The notes beneath the pieces are model-generated. The model was not told where the DNA came from, searched no databases, and was given only the letters and a program-made list of their open reading frames with translations. Source: Cloacimonetes bacterium UBA6081 (GTDB lineage Bacteria > Cloacimonadota > Cloacimonadia > Cloacimonadales > Cloacimonadaceae). Taken from it: a DNA stretch of 19,917 nt. Positions 1-8,753 of this stretch are shown piece by piece (position 1 is the stretch's first letter; every line of letters begins with the position of its first letter). The translations under genes and the position numbers were made by a program. Location of the stretch: assembly GCA_002428685.1 (NCBI GenBank), contig DIXL01000002.1, forward strand, positions 2,694-22,610. The letters run 5' to 3'.

Positions 1-864
1 GTGTTTGAAGAAAATGCTTTGGAGAACTACCTGATCCGCGACCTCTTTGGCGAGCACGTGGATAGACTGGTGATAGATGATAAGGGCTTTGCCCGCAGCA
101 TTGTATCGCAATTGGAAGATATCTCCCCGGAACTGATTGAATACGTGGAAGTTTACAAAGAAGACTCCCCCATTTTTGACGCCTGGGCCATTGAGAAAAA
201 GATAGAAACTGTGTTTCACAGCCGCATTTATCTGCCCAGCGGCGGAAACATCAAAATTGAACAAACCGAAGCCCTGGTTGCCATTGATATCAACACCGGC
301 AGCTTTACGGGAAAATCGCACTACGACGAAACTGTGCGCAAAACCAATCTGGAAGCAGCGGCCGAATGTGCCCGTCAAATCCGCCTGAGAGACCTTTCCG
401 GAGTCATTGTGATAGATTTTATCGATATGGTGGATGAGCGGCATAAGAGCGAAGTGCTGGAAATGCTAAAAAAAGGCCTGCGTCGCGATCGCGCTAAAAA
501 CAAGGTTTATTCCTTTACCGAGCTTGGCTTGGTGGAAGTTACCCGGAAACGCATGCGCAGCACTCTGATAGCCAACTTTTCCGATCCCTGTCCCTTCTGC
601 AATGGCAGCGGCCGCATTATCAGCAAGGATGCTGTAACCATGCGCATTTACCGCTGGCTGAACCGTAGTGATTACTTTATCAAAGGCAAAACTCTGCGCA
701 TCGTGGTCCATCCCGATTTGCTAAGCCATATCCGCCAGCATAACGAGGATTTTGTCTCTTACAAAGACCAGATAGAGTTTATCTCCGATTCCACCATCAG
801 GGTAGATCATTTCAGGATTTTACAGCTTCCGGGCATGGAGGACATCACAGCCAAGTTTTCGTAA
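1..864 (+). CDS. rng: Ribonuclease G/E, 5'-truncated by the window edge
   Basis: This is the catalytic part of an RNase G/RNase E family endoribonuclease, which cuts single-stranded RNA in rRNA maturation and mRNA decay. The 287 visible residues match the DNase I-like and Zn-link regions. The two metal-binding aspartates are D96 (in AIDIN) and D139 (in VIDFIDM); their 43-residue spacing equals that of D303/D346 in E. coli RNase E. The Zn-link is CPFCNGSGR, with C197 and C200. The N-terminal S1 domain is missing because the gene begins before base 1. The family is usually about 480-520 residues, and the GTG at base 1 is probably an internal valine codon. About 85 residues follow the Zn-link, and no long RNase E-type scaffold tail is present, so RNase G is the better name. 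It converges on the M14 carboxypeptidase gene. Confidence 0.95.
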   Translation: MFEENALENYLIRDLFGEHVDRLVIDDKGFARSIVSQLEDISPELIEYVEVYKEDSPIFDAWAIEKKIETVFHSRIYLPSGGNIKIEQTEALVAIDINTGSFTGKSHYDETVRKTNLEAAAECARQIRLRDLSGVIVIDFIDMVDERHKSEVLEMLKKGLRRDRAKNKVYSFTELGLVEVTRKRMRSTLIANFSDPCPFCNGSGRIISKDAVTMRIYRWLNRSDYFIKGKTLRIVVHPDLLSHIRQHNEDFVSYKDQIEFISDSTIRVDHFRILQLPGMEDITAKFS

Positions 865-929
865 TCTTTTCTTGGACAGCAAAGCATAAGGTTATAATCA
901 AACTTGAGTCATGTCAAGCCTGCTGTGAT

Positions 930-1069
930 CTGTCGTTCCCGCGGAGGCGGGATTCCAGCCCAGAAAAAGCTCTGGAAGAGCGGCAGATGGGACTGTATTT
1001 CCCCCAACATTTTGTGTCATCCCTACAGGATTATCAGGGGCTGGATTCCCGCCTCCGCGGGAAAGACAG
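930..1069. repeat. MITE/REP-like element with 32-bp terminal inverted repeats
   Basis: Bases 930-961 and 1038-1069 are inverted copies matching at 30 of 32 positions, with differences at 935 and 953. Each arm contains its own short GC hairpin (CCCGC GGAG GCGGG type). The 76-bp interior has no credible ORF. The arm sequence resembles a GTCATTCCCGCGGAGG-type palindromic repeat that I recall seeing scattered through intergenic DNA of many bacteria. The element lies in the convergent gap between the RNase and carboxypeptidase genes, where it could also fold as a bidirectional transcript end. No T-run follows on either strand and no clear target-site duplication was found. Confidence 0.8.
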
Positions 1070-1121
1070 TGTCGTAACGGCATATGAAACTTGCCACGAC
1101 AATAGACAATGCTTCAGTTGT

Positions 1122-3011
1122 TTATGGATACACCAAAGTGCAGGGAGCAGCCAACTTTATCCAGTATGCCTTGCCGGGTTCCATAATACTTAAAGTGCCT
1201 CCTGAAGAGGGTGTCCAACTGGCAGACATGCTTTTCACTTCCAGAACATGGCCAATTATTCCCGCAAGGGCTGTGCTGATGGGCATAGCTGCATCAGGGA
1301 CATAAGAAACCAGATTCCAGCCAGCAGCCAATGCTTGGGAATGGTTGCTAACAAGCAGCAATGAACCCTGAACGTTCAGAGTTTGGGAACTGCTGTTATT
1401 AACCCAATATCCCCTGGCACTTTGCAGAGATGGCAGAGTGTTGTAGTGACTTGCCATGGCAGGTGCATAGGTTTGGCTGTTATTCTTAATCTGCTGTAGA
1501 TTGCTGCCAAACACACTTGCATAGTTATTCGTGCCCAGATCAATATTGAAGCTAAGTAAATTCCAGCCCGGCTGCAAATTAATGCTTTGGTAATGAGGAA
1601 GCTCACCCATAATAACGTTAAGCGGAGTTTTGGTGTTGGCATTTACCACTACGCCGCTAATCACCTTGTCGGGATAGCCACTGGCCGAAACGGTCAGATT
1701 ATAGGTTCCGGGGCTTAAGTAACGGTAAAAATCGCCATTGGCAGGATCGGTGATCACGGTGGAATAGCTGTTGTCATGGCCGCTGATGGAGATTGTGGCA
1801 TTAAGCGGCACTCCATAAGGATCGGTAACAACGCCGTGAACGCCATATAGCCCCTGCTCCAAAAAGGAAAGCATGGCATCATAGTTATAATTCCAATAGT
1901 TTGGCAGGGTGGAAGCTGCGGGCATTTTGGTGGTGGAGATTTCCAAGGTTACTTCGCGGCAATGCGCAGTGTAATTCATCCAATCCTGCCTGCCGCCGCT
2001 AATTACATACCAGGCAGCACCATTTGTGATACCGCTGGAGGCGACACTGGTAAAATAACCTGCAGGGCCATTGGCCTTCACGCTGTTGGCATAAACCAGA
2101 GAGGTGGAAATCCACCAGTTATTGTCCGGATGAAGGCTGTAAGTATAATCCCAGGGATAGTTTACAACCTCTGCCCCACCATGGAAATTGGCAGCCAGCA
2201 CAAAGTGGTGATTGTTGGCCAGATTCATCATTAAGGAGGTTTCGGTTTGCAGGGGCTGGCCGCTGTATTGATTACCACTGGGATCGGGGAAATTGCGGTT
2301 GAGGTCGTAACCATTGTAATTATAGCGTCTGGCACTGGCCACGGTGCTATTCCCGCCATAATAGGTGCCATCGGGATTCACATTGGGGCAAATCCATAGC
2401 TCGGAGTTGTTTACGATGTTGGTAAGACGCGGGGCGCTTCCATAGCCGCTAAGCAAGGTGTCTATCAAACGCAGCAAGAGGATAAAGCCGGTTGTTTCGT
2501 CGCCGTGAATGGTGCCGCTATACATCAGTTCCGGCTCTGCCTCGTGAGTGCCCACATTATCGGAGATTTTGGCATACAAAATCTTGCGTCCGTTTACAGT
2601 GGTTCCGGCATCCACAATCTGGCAAAGATCTGGATAGCTGGCAGCAAAAGCATTCATGGTAGCCACATAGGCATCGTAGGTGGGATAGCTATCCCAAAGC
2701 CTGGTTTGCTGCACGGAGGTGCTCATCAAGGGCGTAATCAAACTGGCAGGAGAAGGCAGGAGCCGGGTTTTGTAACCAAGCTCCTGAAATGCTTTCCACT
2801 CTTCATCATTGGCATAAGCATAGGCCCAGTTGCCTTTGATGTTGTCTATGGAGATGATCTTAGTAAGGTTTTTCAGCTCGGCTTTGTTAAGCAATTCGAA
2901 CTGGAAGTAATACTGGTTCCACTCTTTTGCAGTAGTGGCGGACGTCCCGTCTGCCGCATAGGTACACAGGGCAAAGGTTAGAAGCAGCAGGATTATTAGC
3001 TGTCTATTCAT
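1122..3011 (-). CDS. Secreted M14 zinc carboxypeptidase with transthyretin-like domain
   Basis: This is a secreted exopeptidase that removes C-terminal residues from peptides. A signal peptide occupies residues 1-20. The M14 domain spans about 105-385: zinc ligands H169 and E172 (HGDE) and H277 (NFHGG), substrate carboxylate binding N238/R239 (YDLNRNFP), Y347 in GGRQDWMNY, and catalytic E357 (EVTLEIS). The GG-x-QD-W motif and EVTLE motif fit the CPN/E (M14B) branch, whose members often prefer basic residues; specificity here is inferred. A carboxypeptidase-regulatory, transthyretin-like domain covers about 390-468. Two related segments follow, each starting with GWNL (482 and 564) and ending in a YW motif (GYWVN, AYWIK). 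No Por-type sorting tail is present. The start ATG overlaps the stop of the C25 protease gene by 4 nt (ATGA), so translation is probably coupled. Confidence 0.93.
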   Translation of the reverse strand: MNRQLIILLLLTFALCTYAADGTSATTAKEWNQYYFQFELLNKAELKNLTKIISIDNIKGNWAYAYANDEEWKAFQELGYKTRLLPSPASLITPLMSTSVQQTRLWDSYPTYDAYVATMNAFAASYPDLCQIVDAGTTVNGRKILYAKISDNVGTHEAEPELMYSGTIHGDETTGFILLLRLIDTLLSGYGSAPRLTNIVNNSELWICPNVNPDGTYYGGNSTVASARRYNYNGYDLNRNFPDPSGNQYSGQPLQTETSLMMNLANNHHFVLAANFHGGAEVVNYPWDYTYSLHPDNNWWISTSLVYANSVKANGPAGYFTSVASSGITNGAAWYVISGGRQDWMNYTAHCREVTLEISTTKMPAASTLPNYWNYNYDAMLSFLEQGLYGVHGVVTDPYGVPLNATISISGHDNSYSTVITDPANGDFYRYLSPGTYNLTVSASGYPDKVISGVVVNANTKTPLNVIMGELPHYQSINLQPGWNLLSFNIDLGTNNYASVFGSNLQQIKNNSQTYAPAMASHYNTLPSLQSARGYWVNNSSSQTLNVQGSLLLVSNHSQALAAGWNLVSYVPDAAMPISTALAGIIGHVLEVKSMSASWTPSSGGTLSIMEPGKAYWIKLAAPCTLVYP

Positions 3012-6000
3012 TTGTTACTCTTTGTAGGGTTGCTCTGTTCCGCTACAACCTTATAAAACATCATGGATACAGGGCTGCTGATATCCCAATAGAGAGCAGT
3101 GGTGGAACCAAGCAAGCTGTAAGTTCCATAAGGCTCGCTGCAGTAATAAACCTTGTAGTTATTGGCATATTGCACAGCGTTCCAAGTGATTCTGGCTCCG
3201 CTGCCGCTATTGGTAATCGCCACGCTTGGGGCTGCAATCACAATATTCAGCGTGCCATTCAAAGGCACAGGCGTAGTGGTTCCATAGCTTGCGCCAGTTG
3301 CCATGGGCATAGTATCCGGAATGGGATAGATGGTGTCCGAAGCATAGGAATAAATCTTGAAGCCAACCGTTTCTCCGGAGGACGCAAGGTTTACCACTAT
3401 TGTGGCATAGGCTGCGCTGCGGTCTAAAACTACTATGTTACCTGTGCCGCGGCATTCGTTACCCACAAAGGCTGCTATTACGTCATTCAACTGTGCCGGA
3501 ATACCATCGATGGTTACCCTGGCATAAAGGGTGGCAGGATTATTGGGGTAAACCACAGGGTTCCAGTCCGGAGTATTTACTGGGTTTACAGTTATCGTAA
3601 CGTTGTCGTATGTGGTTATGGTGCCGTCAAATACGCCAAAAGTTATCACTTCGCTGCCTACCCAATTCTGAGCTGCAGTAAAGGTAACGCTATAGCCCGC
3701 AATATTAACCAGGACATGGGTGTTGCCACTATAGGATAGGGTCAATGGATCGCTATCCGCATCGCTGAGGTAGCCGGCAAAGCTTTGCTCCAGGCTGCCG
3801 TTTTTGTCAAAACTGAAGCCAGCCGGCAGGTTTATTTGCGGGGCATGATTGCCAACTGCTACATCCATCAGGATTTGAACCGTTTCAATGGGATGGATGG
3901 GATCGTTGCTGTTGATGCTTAGCATGGCTTCATACAAGCCTTCCGCCATGCCGGTGGAGGAGAAATAACCGGTGATGGTTTGATTTGCTCCGGCTGCAAT
4001 GGTTCCGCTCATAGGGCTGGCACTGAACCATTCTACTTCTCTGGTTAAATCCATCGAATCTTTTCTAAACCGATTGGGGCTGCGGACTTCTGTTAAAGCA
4101 ATTGAGTAGTTCAATTCTCCCACACCGGTATTGCTGATGGTGAAGCTGTCGCTGTAGTCTTCATCTTCTGCCAGGCTTGCGGTAAGCTGGTCTACGTCCA
4201 CTGCTATGATTGGAGAATTGTAACCAGTTCCAGTAACAGTGAGGTTCACTGTTGCCGAATTTGCTGCGTTGCTGCTGATTGCTACATTGCCATTGTAACT
4301 GATGGCAGCGGTAGGAGCAAAAGTGAGATTATAGGTTTTGCTAGCACCGGCTATTACACTGAAGCTGAGTGTGTTGCGGACTGCTTTTAGCCGTTCGGAA
4401 AGACCCAAGCCAGTTTCACGGGCGGACAGGGCAACTGTGTATCCAGCGGGAGTGGTGATAGAGCCAGACAGGAGTTGGCTTCCAGTATTTTGGATTGTGA
4501 ATTGGCTTACACTCGTCAAACCAACAGCTACGTTTCCGTAAGTAAGATTCGATGGGTTGGCAATAATCAGAGGCCCTGTGGCAGATGAGGCAACTCCAAA
4601 CCTTATATTGGGACGGTATGAGGACGTTGAGCCCTCTGTAAAGACGTTGGTTTGGTCCACTGTATCACTTTGGATAAATCGGTAGCCGCTGGTAACAGTA
4701 GTGTATTGTGTGGTTCCGGATTGCGTGTATGAACCAATCAGCCCAAAAGCGGTGTCGATCACAATATTACTGGTTCCATTCCAGGTGAACGGAGTTGAAA
4801 GGGTTAGCATATTGTATCCGGTTGCTGAGGGTTGAAATGAAGTAGGGCCATAAACCATCGTCAATCCAGAAGCAGCGATCCAACTTGCTACATTTGTGGA
4901 GGTGGTATGTCCCATTCGCACAATAAAATTGGGCATAGCTAAAGTGGGAAGCCCAGTTACATTAAAGCCTATGTGAGTGATGCTAATAGGGCCGGTAATA
5001 CCTGCGGCTGTAAATTCCGAGGCCAGATATACAGATTGCCCATGCAAACTCTGATAATAAACGTTAATCGGGCTGGCAGTAGTGTTTCCACTACTGGATG
5101 TCCCAGTTCCGATAATCACAAAATCGGTAGCAGTTGGAGTAGCTGTTACAGTCGGGGTAGCTGCGGATTCTCCTTCATTGTAAATTGCCTTAAGGTAATA
5201 GCTGTAGGTTGTGCCATTGGTAACAGTGGCATCTGAATAACTTAGTCCAGCTATCGTTGCCAGAAAGGTGCTGTTCTTATATAGTTTATATCCTGCCGGA
5301 GTTCCAAATGCAGGAGCTTGCCAGGCAAGGTTGACAAATGAATTTCCGGGGATAGCAGTCAAATTTTGCGGAGGATAGTAGGCATAGAGGTTTGTGGAAG
5401 CAGGGAAGATGATGTTATCTATCCAGGCACAGTTACTGCCATTATCCACGCTGTCATCCTTCATGTATTCCCATTTTAGCACGCGGGTTCCAGCGGCTAA
5501 GGCATATGAAGCCTGAGTCCAGTCAACCGTTCCGCTCCATGAACCCTGTTGCACTCCATCCACGTAAAACTTCAAGTAGTCATATCCAGATTCGGAAGAT
5601 ACTTTATAGTAGAAAGTAACATTTCCGCCGGTAGTTAGAATTCTGGTGGTTTCTAGCGTAGTGCTTTGGCTATGGGTAATAGCTCCGCTTTTTGCAGCAT
5701 AGGTTCCGGCATAAGCTCCGATATTCACAATAGTCCAGGAGACGCTGCTTTGAATCCAGGGGAAGCTGCTGAAGTTACCTGTTTCAAAATCCTCTATGAT
5801 AATTCCAACCGTTGAGGTTTCGGCTTTTGTAGCAGTAAAAGCTCCGGCTGAGGCATTAAAAGTCAGGTTTGCCACAGTGCCAATAGTCATGTTGGCAGCG
5901 GCTGTAATGCTAAAGCTTAGGTTTGTGCTTCCAGAGGCAGCAATTGCGGCAAAACCGGCAGTTCCGGTATTTACCGTTATGCCGGAAGTAACACAGCTTA

Positions 6001-8590
6001 GGGTGGCAGAGCCTGTGGGTGAAGTAGCTGCTCCGCCATTGGTTATAGGCATGGTAATTGTAACCGTTTCACCGGGATCAAGACGGCCGTTGTTGTTACC
6101 GGGGGCAGGATCGGAAATAGTCATATTCCCAAAAGCCAGAGCAGGAGCATTCAGCGTTTTGCTGAAGTTGTGTACCCAGGGAGTATTGCCTGTCATGGTC
6201 ATAGTGATGGTAAAATTAGCCACCACGCCATTGGCAACGTTATTGGCAATCGAGATAGCATAGGCATTATCAGCAGTGCTTGTAGCACCGGCAGCCAGGC
6301 TGGCAATGGTGTGGTTGCCATCGGTGATTGTTACGCCGGATGTGGAACAAGTAAGCACGGCACTTACGTTGGTAGCTGCATTCACTCCTTCATTCTTGAA
6401 GGTAACATCAAAGTAGCCGCTTTCGTTATAGTCGGGCTGATCGTTATTGGCATCGTCATAAACTGCTGCATCTACGGACATATAGGGTCCGCTGGCAGCT
6501 ATCACAGTGATGTCGGCCATCAAAGTGATCTTGTTCTGGGCTGTGATTACCAGTTTGGCTGTGCCGACTGTTGTGAAAGGAGTTATAGTAAGCGTAAGGC
6601 TTCCGGCAGCATTTGCAATGCCGGTTCCGTAGGTTGTGCCGTTCAGGGAAAGCGCAATTCTGGAATAAGGCCCAGCATTCGTTACAGCATACGTGGTATT
6701 GCCAAGCATGATCTGAGTGGGGTAACTTGCGCTATTGGCTGTAGGAACACGCATATAGGGCATCAGAGAAGGATCACCCATGATGGAATAAATCTCCCAG
6801 TAATAAGGCTTTCTACCGCTGGAGCTTTGTTCCACAGCACTGTTTCCCATCACATTCATTTCGCCAACAGTTGTAGCCCAATTGGTTTGAGCTTCACTGT
6901 GGGTATGGAACATGGCGTCGTAAGCTCCAAGCGTGGTAGAGCTGTAGGCATGAGCAGCGGCCTGGATGGGCGTTTTATAGCCAATGCCCCACCAGTAATC
7001 TTCGTCCCAATAGCTGTTATTGGTAGCACCAATATAAACCACACCGCCGGCATTAGCTTTGCGGATAATGGATTCACCAAAGCAAGTGCCTGTGGTAAAC
7101 TGGTTGGTAACGCAGCAATTGCCTACCATCACTCCGTATTTGTTGGTATTGGTCATGGCGTTTACATCGTTAACGGTAAAAGTAGGATCTGCCCATGAGG
7201 TAGTGCTGCCATGCGCAGTATAGTTCATGTAACCGCGTCCTTCGTTGGCGTTGGCTATAATGGCGGCATCACTGGTTTCGGAAGCGGGATACAGGTAGGT
7301 GTTGGAAGTTAAGCCATTGGTACTGTTAAAGTAATGTGTAGTGCCATAGTTTATCTGTCCATTTCCATAGGTGGGAGCGTAAGAAGCATCCGCACCGGCA
7401 ATCATCACAACCTTACCCAGATAGCTAAGGTCGGGCATTTGGGTCTTCTGGAAGGTAATAGTTTTATTCACTATATTGGTAAGTTCTGTTGCGCTGGCCA
7501 CGGAAAAGCGTCCGTAATAAATTTCCGGTAAATAATCCGTTCCCAGCAAGCGCACATAGGTTAAATCCGTTGGGTGCGATCCCGAAACACCGGTATTGGC
7601 AATAATATTATCGCCACTGGTGGAAGTATCTCCCACAATTAATAGATAGGTAGGGGCTGGATTTTCGGCAGTGGCAGCACTCCATACTCCCTGCATATAA
7701 GTAAGTATTGCGGCAGTGGTATTGTCAACTGTTCCTTCGGTGCCAACTGTGGTTACGGTTACGCCAAAGCCCTGTTGCTTCTTCCAATCCACAAAAGGCT
7801 GAAGTTCGTCGGTATAGTTTGGCGGGCAGAGAATAAGCATCTTGGTGGGATAGCGGTTCATATTCAGCCGTTCATCTGTGCGCCAGTTATAGAATGTTTT
7901 GGCATAAAGCTGGTCATATTCAAAAGAGCCGGTTTTGGCCATCAAAGCCTCTGTGGCTGCCAGATCGGGATTGATAAACTTCACCTGAATATAGGCTTCG
8001 CTCATCACTTGCAGTTCACCGCTTACCGGATTGTAGCCAAGCGGCTCGTAATCAAAGCGATAAACACGAACTCCGCGCATGATGCCAACCTCTTCTACCT
8101 TGAACAAATCTCCACCCGCAAACTCGTTGCGGCTGTAAACATCGGCTTTCAGTTGAAAGGGAATCAGCTCGGGATTATCGCTTTTTGATACCGATTCCTG
8201 AGCCGGGATAAGGCGATTCTTTAGCTGAGAATCGGCTTTATTTATCACTAAACTGTTGCGGCTTATTAGTTCAAATTGCACTTCCGCGCCTAAGGGCACA
8301 GAGATTAACTTGCTGAAAACCGGAAGCTTGGGCTCACCGATTCTACCAGAATATCCAAAACCCTCGATGCTTATCTGATCAAAGATTCCTGCCCGGGTTT
8401 GAACCTCTTCCAAGGTATAATCTTGAAGCTTAAAATGTAAATCAAAACCAGAATCCGTGTTGTTCAAGAGCTGAACTTCGTTTCCATTTGCCGAAAAATT
8501 CACTTTGCTGGCATTGGTAGCAAAGTTAAGAGTTGTTAGCGACACTATAGCTAAAAGCAATAGGATCAAGCGAATACGGCTGTCATTCAT
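3008..8590 (-). CDS. Giant secreted gingipain-like C25 cysteine peptidase
   Basis: A 1860-residue secreted multidomain endopeptidase. The signal peptide is about residues 1-25 and a C25-type propeptide about 45-235. The peptidase C25 domain spans about 245-612, with catalytic H460 (YTAHGS) and C493 in NCCVTNQF, followed by CFGESIIRKA and IGATNNSYW, as in gingipains. It closes with the usual YSIMGDPSL. Downstream lie an Ig-like domain (620-700), two mutually similar CARDB-like repeats (about 705-815 and 820-930), a jelly-roll-like domain (930-1065), FN3 (1072-1150), a domain common in FCB surface proteins (1155-1335), two Hydin/choice-of-anchor-like domains (1340-1455 and 1460-1578), a cadherin-like domain (1582-1670), a 1675-1785 module and a final FN3-like domain. 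No YPNP sorting tail is visible. The RBS AGGAG lies 5 nt before the ATG (8596-8600). It heads the pair with the M14 gene. Confidence 0.93.
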   Translation of the reverse strand: MNDSRIRLILLLLAIVSLTTLNFATNASKVNFSANGNEVQLLNNTDSGFDLHFKLQDYTLEEVQTRAGIFDQISIEGFGYSGRIGEPKLPVFSKLISVPLGAEVQFELISRNSLVINKADSQLKNRLIPAQESVSKSDNPELIPFQLKADVYSRNEFAGGDLFKVEEVGIMRGVRVYRFDYEPLGYNPVSGELQVMSEAYIQVKFINPDLAATEALMAKTGSFEYDQLYAKTFYNWRTDERLNMNRYPTKMLILCPPNYTDELQPFVDWKKQQGFGVTVTTVGTEGTVDNTTAAILTYMQGVWSAATAENPAPTYLLIVGDTSTSGDNIIANTGVSGSHPTDLTYVRLLGTDYLPEIYYGRFSVASATELTNIVNKTITFQKTQMPDLSYLGKVVMIAGADASYAPTYGNGQINYGTTHYFNSTNGLTSNTYLYPASETSDAAIIANANEGRGYMNYTAHGSTTSWADPTFTVNDVNAMTNTNKYGVMVGNCCVTNQFTTGTCFGESIIRKANAGGVVYIGATNNSYWDEDYWWGIGYKTPIQAAAHAYSSTTLGAYDAMFHTHSEAQTNWATTVGEMNVMGNSAVEQSSSGRKPYYWEIYSIMGDPSLMPYMRVPTANSASYPTQIMLGNTTYAVTNAGPYSRIALSLNGTTYGTGIANAAGSLTLTITPFTTVGTAKLVITAQNKITLMADITVIAASGPYMSVDAAVYDDANNDQPDYNESGYFDVTFKNEGVNAATNVSAVLTCSTSGVTITDGNHTIASLAAGATSTADNAYAISIANNVANGVVANFTITMTMTGNTPWVHNFSKTLNAPALAFGNMTISDPAPGNNNGRLDPGETVTITMPITNGGAATSPTGSATLSCVTSGITVNTGTAGFAAIAASGSTNLSFSITAAANMTIGTVANLTFNASAGAFTATKAETSTVGIIIEDFETGNFSSFPWIQSSVSWTIVNIGAYAGTYAAKSGAITHSQSTTLETTRILTTGGNVTFYYKVSSESGYDYLKFYVDGVQQGSWSGTVDWTQASYALAAGTRVLKWEYMKDDSVDNGSNCAWIDNIIFPASTNLYAYYPPQNLTAIPGNSFVNLAWQAPAFGTPAGYKLYKNSTFLATIAGLSYSDATVTNGTTYSYYLKAIYNEGESAATPTVTATPTATDFVIIGTGTSSSGNTTASPINVYYQSLHGQSVYLASEFTAAGITGPISITHIGFNVTGLPTLAMPNFIVRMGHTTSTNVASWIAASGLTMVYGPTSFQPSATGYNMLTLSTPFTWNGTSNIVIDTAFGLIGSYTQSGTTQYTTVTSGYRFIQSDTVDQTNVFTEGSTSSYRPNIRFGVASSATGPLIIANPSNLTYGNVAVGLTSVSQFTIQNTGSQLLSGSITTPAGYTVALSARETGLGLSERLKAVRNTLSFSVIAGASKTYNLTFAPTAAISYNGNVAISSNAANSATVNLTVTGTGYNSPIIAVDVDQLTASLAEDEDYSDSFTISNTGVGELNYSIALTEVRSPNRFRKDSMDLTREVEWFSASPMSGTIAAGANQTITGYFSSTGMAEGLYEAMLSINSNDPIHPIETVQILMDVAVGNHAPQINLPAGFSFDKNGSLEQSFAGYLSDADSDPLTLSYSGNTHVLVNIAGYSVTFTAAQNWVGSEVITFGVFDGTITTYDNVTITVNPVNTPDWNPVVYPNNPATLYARVTIDGIPAQLNDVIAAFVGNECRGTGNIVVLDRSAAYATIVVNLASSGETVGFKIYSYASDTIYPIPDTMPMATGASYGTTTPVPLNGTLNIVIAAPSVAITNSGSGARITWNAVQYANNYKVYYCSEPYGTYSLLGSTTALYWDISSPVSMMFYKVVAEQSNPTKSNK

Positions 8591-8667
8591 TAGTTCTCCT
8601 GTTATATTCTATTTCTATCTCGTTATAAAGCAAAATGCATTCCTTAATTATCTTTTTCATCGTCCTC

Positions 8668-8744
8668 ATTAGCATTCCCATAGCATTCCCATAGCATTCT
8701 CAATATTATTGGGAATGCTATGGGAATGCTATGGGAATGCTAAT
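8668..8744. repeat. 38-bp-arm hairpin built from 11-bp tandem repeats
   Basis: Bases 8668-8705 and 8707-8744 are inverted copies of one another around a single central base (8706). The only mismatch is 8700/8712, which is a U-G wobble when read as + strand RNA. Each arm is itself about three tandem copies of an 11-bp unit (ATAGCATTCCC on the + strand). The structure starts 9 nt after the MFS stop codon and lies upstream of the C25 protease gene, both on the minus strand. No T-run follows it on the minus strand, so it is not a classic intrinsic terminator. It could instead stabilise the 3' end of the MFS mRNA or attenuate read-through into the protease operon. Confidence 0.9.
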
Positions 8745-8753
8745 ATGTAAGGG

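Noticed and set aside
1..3. GTG at base 1 as true start of the RNase gene
   Set aside because: The family's N-terminal S1 domain should precede this point, so the gene is cut by the window edge.
2505..2981. 158-codon open frame opposite the M14 carboxypeptidase
   Set aside because: It is antisense to the N-terminal part of a well-supported enzyme, with no RBS and no recognisable motif.
6170..7198. 342-codon open frame on the + strand opposite the C25 protease
   Set aside because: Its product is Gly/Cys/Ile-rich with no domain or RBS, and it lies wholly antisense to a clear catalytic domain. It arises from the biased codon use of the real gene.
8668..8744. Intrinsic terminator for the MFS gene
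   Set aside because: There is no T-run after the stem on the minus strand, and the arms are far longer and more regular than usual terminators. It is kept as a repeat or hairpin instead.
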